Positions 40,934 through 43,551 of a stretch of DNA of 43,551 nt are shown here, piece by piece. The stretch lies in IMG/VR virus record IMGVR_UViG_3300037296_000061, positions 1 through 43,551 of that record. The stretch is one strand, 5' to 3'. The DNA comes from a virus. Both the position numbers and the translations under genes were made by a program. The notes under the pieces were generated by a model that had not been told where the DNA came from, ran no database searches, and saw only the letters and a list, made by a program, of their open reading frames with translations. The stretch's first letter is position 1, and every line of letters starts with the position of its first letter.

Positions 40934-41408
40934 ATTGACTTTCTTTTGCTTTCTTCTCACGCAGATAATCCAGCGCATCCAGCATGTCGCCCAAGTCGCT
41001 AATTTCTGACTCGCGCTTTGCTTCTGTGCGCGGAGCTATCTCTTTAACAACTGGTTTAGCTACTTTGGCTATCTTCTTAGCTACCTTAGCCACCTTTACT
41101 GTCTTAGGCTTAGCTGCTGGCTTGTTACGTTCGCTCTTCTGACGTAGTACCGCAGTGCCACTATCAAGATTAAACATCGCATCAAGAAACTCATCTTGCG
41201 CTTTTGATTCACGCGCTTTCTTAGCTTCGTGTCGTGCCAGCTCAGACTGATTCACGTCATTGATAATCGTGCGAACTTTCGCGCTTGGATCATCTAAGTT
41301 TGTGATACCGACATTTTTTGCGAACCACTCAACGCCATCAATCGGTGTTGATGTCTCGCTCACTTTCGGATAGTTACTTCTGTCACTAAAAACTTGTTCC
41401 CTTAACAT
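40932..41408 (-). CDS. Lys/Ala-rich early protein, possible nucleic-acid binder
   Basis: The product is 158 aa from the ATG at 41408, which overlaps the CII-like gene's stop by one base (TGATG). Residues ~85-125 are a Lys/Ala/Val-rich low-complexity stretch (PKTVKVAKVAKKIAKVAKPV), like histone H1-type or nucleoid-binding tails; the ends are acidic and helical (DMLDALDYLREKKAKE). Binding to DNA or to an acidic partner is a guess from composition. Function unknown. Confidence 0.5.
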   Translation of the reverse strand: MLREQVFSDRSNYPKVSETSTPIDGVEWFAKNVGITNLDDPSAKVRTIINDVNQSELARHEAKKARESKAQDEFLDAMFNLDSGTAVLRQKSERNKPAAKPKTVKVAKVAKKIAKVAKPVVKEIAPRTEAKRESEISDLGDMLDALDYLREKKAKESQ

Positions 41409-42091
41409 CACTTGCTCCAAAAATAAATTAATGTGAATAACACCAGTGCTGCGGCTGCGACATGAACAAGGGCGTAAACCAGCTTCCAAAATGCTGCTTC
41501 GTCAGCTTCCTTGTCTTTAGCTTCCTGCTCGCACTCATTGATGGTCTGACGTGCCAGCCTTGCTTTGCGCTCATACTGTTCTTGATCGGTGGCAGGTCTT
41601 GCGGTCAGCATGATGAGTTCACGGCTATACTTCTTAGGTGCTACCAAGCTCTTGCAGGCTTTATAGAAGCTGGCAAGCAATTCAGATACGATGTTTGAAT
41701 TGGTGTTTACATCTGACAAGTCGCTTGCGCGGCTGTAACGAGCGTCGGTGCTGTCATACGTGCCAGCGTCGTTTTGAAAGAAGTCATCAACTGCGTTTAG
41801 GCTTTGAAAGTGGTCTTTTGTGATACGGAACAGTATTTCGATTTTTGCCGCATCATAGTGCTTTGCGTTGGCTGGCACGATCTTTAGGCCGCAAATGGCC
41901 AGCATGTCGCAAAAGCGCACGACTTGACTGTCCGGTTTGCTCGAATCTAGCCAGCGTCCGACTGTACTTGAGTCAACATCAAGGCATTTTGCGACGTTGA
42001 CCTGCTTGACCTCTGCAACTGCGTGCAAGATGTCTGATTGCATATTGCGTGACTGACGGCTTCTTTCGAGTGATAATTGATTTGTGGACAT
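41408..42091 (-). CDS. CII-like transcription regulator with C-terminal membrane helix
   Basis: The product is 227 aa; GAGGAAG stands seven bases before the ATG. Residues ~17-95 are the CII family helix-turn-helix (QSDILHAVAEVKQVNVAKCL, then DVDSSTVGRWLDSSKPD and FCDMLAICGLKIVP). Lambda CII is 97 aa; here a further ~130 residues follow: a Ser/Asp-rich middle, a charged coiled coil (~150-195, with EQEAKDKEADEAAFW) and a hydrophobic helix (VYALVHVAAAALVLFTLIYF) two residues from the end. Tail-anchoring in the inner membrane with the DNA-binding domain in the cytoplasm is likely. Position directly after cro matches CII in lambda. Its promoter targets are not known. Confidence 0.7.
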   Translation of the reverse strand: MSTNQLSLERSRQSRNMQSDILHAVAEVKQVNVAKCLDVDSSTVGRWLDSSKPDSQVVRFCDMLAICGLKIVPANAKHYDAAKIEILFRITKDHFQSLNAVDDFFQNDAGTYDSTDARYSRASDLSDVNTNSNIVSELLASFYKACKSLVAPKKYSRELIMLTARPATDQEQYERKARLARQTINECEQEAKDKEADEAAFWKLVYALVHVAAAALVLFTLIYFWSK

Positions 42092-42093
42092 GG

Positions 42094-42306
42094 TTATACT
42101 TCCTCTACTTCTTCTTGTTGGCATAGCTTTTTATGAGCTTCGATAAGAGCAGCGCCATTCAGATAGGTAAGGTGTGGTTTAGGTTTGCCACTTTTCAAAT
42201 CACTGATAACTCCTTGATGAACACCAGTGATTTCTTGCAGCTCGGTTTGCGTTCTACCTTTCAGTAGATCTCGGACAATAGCTGTCCAATCGATAGGTTT
42301 GGTCAT
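42094..42306 (-). CDS. cro: Cro-like repressor
   Basis: The product is 70 aa. Residues 19-40 form a helix-turn-helix (RTQTELQEITGVHQGVISDL). It is the first gene leftward of the operator region, divergent from cI, the position of cro. GGAG precedes the ATG by nine bases. It would turn off cI and tune the early operon in lytic growth by binding the same operators. The final EEVEEV tail is acidic. Symbol given for role, not for sequence identity to lambda Cro. Confidence 0.8.
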   Translation of the reverse strand: MTKPIDWTAIVRDLLKGRTQTELQEITGVHQGVISDLKSGKPKPHLTYLNGAALIEAHKKLCQQEEVEEV

Positions 42307-42335
42307 AGATATCGCTCCAGCGTTTAATGATAATC

Positions 42336-42403
42336 ATAATATCGTAATTACGTTATTTAATCAAACGTCAAAACGATATTTATTTGTATCATAATTACGA
42401 TAA
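42336..42403. promoter_or_regulatory. OR-like operator region with leftward promoter PR
   Basis: Leftward promoter: -35 TTGATT (42359-42364), 17-bp spacer, -10 TATTAT (42336-42341). The spacer holds a near-palindromic operator, ATATCGTAATTACGTTAT (42339-42356). A second site, TATCATAATTACGATAAC, lies at 42387-42404 near the cI start, and a half site AACGATATT between. The rightward cI promoter must lie here but I cannot fix its boxes. Confidence 0.7.
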
Positions 42404-42421
42404 CGAAAAAGGGGCACTAAA

Positions 42422-43162
42422 ATGAATATAGAAAAGCTCGGAGATAGAGTTAGAAAAGCCCGTAAACACGCAGGCTTTACCCAAAATCAGCTCGCTAAAA
42501 AAGTCGAAACATCGCAAGGTGCGATATCTGATATTGAGAATGGCAGAAACAAAGACTCGTCTAGTTTGTACGATATTGCCAAAGTTACTGGCGTAAGCAC
42601 TGACTGGCTTATAAAGAACCAAGGCGAAATGCTCGATGCGGATAAAGTGCCGTCTATTGATGACTTGAGGGCACAGATAAAATCCATGCAAGTTCAAAGT
42701 AGTGGCGACTTGTTTGATATACCTACTGGCACTCAACAAGCGTCAATGTCTGACAACTCCGATATGGTGCCAATACTCAGCTGGGTAGCTGCTGGAAGTT
42801 GGTCAAACGTTGAGCCGGTAACAATGCTAGACATTAAAGGCAAAGCCCCTAGGCCGCCCAACCTATCTAAACTAGGTTTTGCTTTAACGGTTCGAGGTGA
42901 AAGCATGTTGCCTAAATTTGAGCCAGACGACATTATTTATGTTGAGCCTCAGACCGGACTTTTTGCACTAAAGAATAACGATCTTGTGATAGTTCAGTGC
43001 AATGACGACACAGAAGCGACCTTTAAGCAGTTGGTTTTAGGCGAAACATCAGCAGATATGTACTTACGCCCTCTTAACCCAAATTGGCATGAGCAAAAGA
43101 TGGTGCCTATGGGTGATTGCAATTTAGTAGGTAAGGTGGTGGGTAAATATGTCGAATACTAA
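42422..43162 (+). CDS. cI: CI-like lysogeny repressor (HTH + S24 peptidase)
   Basis: The product is 246 aa, with AGGGG seven bases before the ATG. Residues ~18-40 are the helix-turn-helix (GFTQNQLAKKVETSQGAISD). The C-terminal S24 (LexA/CI) domain has the Ala-Gly cleavage site at 124-125 (WVAAG), the catalytic Ser161 in RGESM and Lys202 in ATFKQLV, so it should self-cleave with RecA after DNA damage and induce the prophage. It is flanked by operator clusters on both sides. All key residues are present, so the switch looks functional. Confidence 0.92.
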   Translation: MNIEKLGDRVRKARKHAGFTQNQLAKKVETSQGAISDIENGRNKDSSSLYDIAKVTGVSTDWLIKNQGEMLDADKVPSIDDLRAQIKSMQVQSSGDLFDIPTGTQQASMSDNSDMVPILSWVAAGSWSNVEPVTMLDIKGKAPRPPNLSKLGFALTVRGESMLPKFEPDDIIYVEPQTGLFALKNNDLVIVQCNDDTEATFKQLVLGETSADMYLRPLNPNWHEQKMVPMGDCNLVGKVVGKYVEY

Positions 43163-43268
43163 TGACTGGGCTTATATATGGGTATGTCATTTAATCAAGC
43201 ACTCACACCTAATTGAGCAACTACCTTTTGGCTGGTGCGTCTACAGTGAAGCTGTGGATTTAGACTAA
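43149..43268 (+). CDS. Small protein downstream of cI
   Basis: A 39-codon frame that overlaps the end of cI by 14 bases and has AGGTGG about nine bases upstream. It is Trp-rich (NDWAYIWVCHLIKHSHLIEQ) and not clearly a membrane span. A terminator follows directly, so it is co-transcribed with cI and would be made in the lysogen, as lambda rex genes are. Whether it is translated is unproven. Confidence 0.45.
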   Translation: MSNTNDWAYIWVCHLIKHSHLIEQLPFGWCVYSEAVDLD

Positions 43269-43287
43269 TAAGCTAAATTAACTATCA

Positions 43288-43313
43288 AGCCGTCCTTAAT
43301 GGGCGGTTTTTTT
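43288..43313 (+). terminator. Intrinsic terminator of the cI unit
   Basis: Stem CCGTCC (43290-43295) pairs with GGGCGG (43301-43306), one G-U pair, 5-base loop, then seven T. It ends the cI transcript before the second operator cluster. Confidence 0.88.
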
Positions 43314-43322
43314 ATTGTCTGT

Positions 43323-43418
43323 AAATATCGTAATAACAATACATTTACATAATAATATCGTAAATACGTTAAAAATATCGTTATAGGGGTTTACATCATA
43401 TCGTAATCACGATATTAT
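43323..43418 (+). promoter_or_regulatory. OL-like operator cluster with rightward promoter PL
   Basis: The promoter reads TTTACA (43390-43395), 17-bp spacer, TATTAT (43413-43418). Its spacer contains ATATCGT-AATC-ACGATAT (43398-43415), a perfect 7-bp-arm palindrome. Further sites are TATCGTAATAACAATA (43326-43341) and ATATCGTAAATACGTTA (43355-43371), plus a half site at 43375. Transcription would leave the window to the right, probably to integration or other early genes. Confidence 0.72.
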
Positions 43419-43491
43419 AACCACATCGAAACGGCAAACGCCCTGCGAGCAATCGCTAAAACTATTTAACAGCTAAATGTAAAACGTTAAT

Positions 43492-43525
43492 AAAAAATAG
43501 CCATTCATTTTAGACGGATGGCTAT
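43492..43525 (-). terminator. Minus-facing terminator at the right edge
   Basis: Stem ATAGCCAT (43497-43504) pairs with ATGGCTAT (43518-43525) with a 13-base loop; six T follow on the minus strand (43497-43492). It would stop transcription entering leftward from beyond the window. AAAAGGA at 43538-43544 looks like a Shine-Dalgarno for a rightward gene that may begin at the last bases of the window. Confidence 0.6.
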
Positions 43526-43551
43526 GCCGTATTAACTAAAAGGAATCGTAT

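Larger units (their letters stand above)
438..41677. repeat. Dispersed 9-mer CTTGCCAGC/GCTGGCAAG, 29 exact copies found
   Basis: Copies start (plus-strand) at 438, 2247, 3979, 4430, 7688, 8733, 9136, 9234, 11299, 11390, 13735, 14990, 18961, 20879, 24750, 25198, 25681, 26611, 26931, 32549, 33438, 33991, 34994, 35051, 35493, 36920, 39526, 40583 and 41669. Nineteen read CTTGCCAGC and ten GCTGGCAAG on the plus strand. At least three (24750, 33438, 33991) are between genes. The near form CGTGCCAGC is also common. By equal-base chance about 0.3 copies would be expected. Confidence 0.85.

Noticed and set aside
43381-43390. Partial late element (ACCCCTATAA on the minus strand) in the right operator region
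   Set aside because: It lacks the GGTT half, points leftward into the cI unit and overlaps the -35 of PL; probably chance in AT-rich sequence.
1-43551. Attachment sites, integrase and insertion sequences
   Set aside because: No transposase, integrase or terminal repeat is recognisable; att sites cannot be found without host flanks.

Overview
The window is almost all of a temperate, short-tailed (podovirus-like) phage or prophage. The host is probably a gamma-proteobacterium of the Moraxellaceae, with Psychrobacter the best guess from mid-40s GC and protein character; this is inference, because no host gene is visible. Nearly everything is read leftward (minus strand). Exceptions are the repressor unit at the right end and one gene at 4833-5342. 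There is no gene-free stretch longer than 300 bases. I see no tail sheath, tube or tape-measure gene, which fits a podovirus. Integrase, holin, endolysin and spanin genes are not recognisable and probably lie outside the window; the polyvalent gene runs off the left edge and a rightward promoter runs off the right edge.

Right end, 42.1-43.55 kb: a lambda-like switch. An S24-type CI repressor (+) is flanked by two operator clusters. In each, a palindromic operator sits in the 17-bp spacer of a promoter with the same -10 (TATTAT): PR reads left into cro, PL reads right out of the window. A 39-codon reading frame and a terminator follow cI.

Early region, 34.0-42.3 kb (leftward, densely overlapping genes): Cro-like protein, a CII-like regulator with an unusual C-terminal membrane segment, a Lys/Ala-rich protein, a Rha/Ant antirepressor, a replication initiator with iteron-like 24-bp repeats in its gene, a lambda P-like helicase loader, a C5-cytosine methyltransferase, small unknowns, a DUF1064 nuclease-like protein and a dNMP kinase with a long zinc-ribbon-like N-terminal extension. 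At 33.0-33.9 kb follow a winged-helix protein (candidate late regulator) and a paralogue of a late structural gene.

Late region, 1-32.8 kb: small terminase, a 35-codon frame coupled at both ends, large terminase, P22-like portal, an HNH endonuclease, a self-contained cassette of seven small unknown genes, scaffold, N4-gp56-type major capsid protein, capsid accessory protein, adaptor proteins, a second HNH endonuclease, and long repeat-rich tail proteins (1302, 863, 461 and 895 aa). Then come a probable internal virion protein and a very large polyvalent protein with a DdrB-like ParB domain. Three late units share one layout: terminator, then a 14-bp element (ACCCC-N2-TAAGGTT on the minus strand), then the first gene.

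The most interesting points are: (1) the rightward membrane-protein gene at 4833-5342, whose C-terminal ~59 residues resemble part of the phage's own scaffold; (2) the shared late-promoter element; (3) 29 exact copies of the 9-mer CTTGCCAGC/GCTGGCAAG; (4) the seven-gene cassette with its own promoter and terminator; and (5) a CII-like regulator that appears membrane-anchored.
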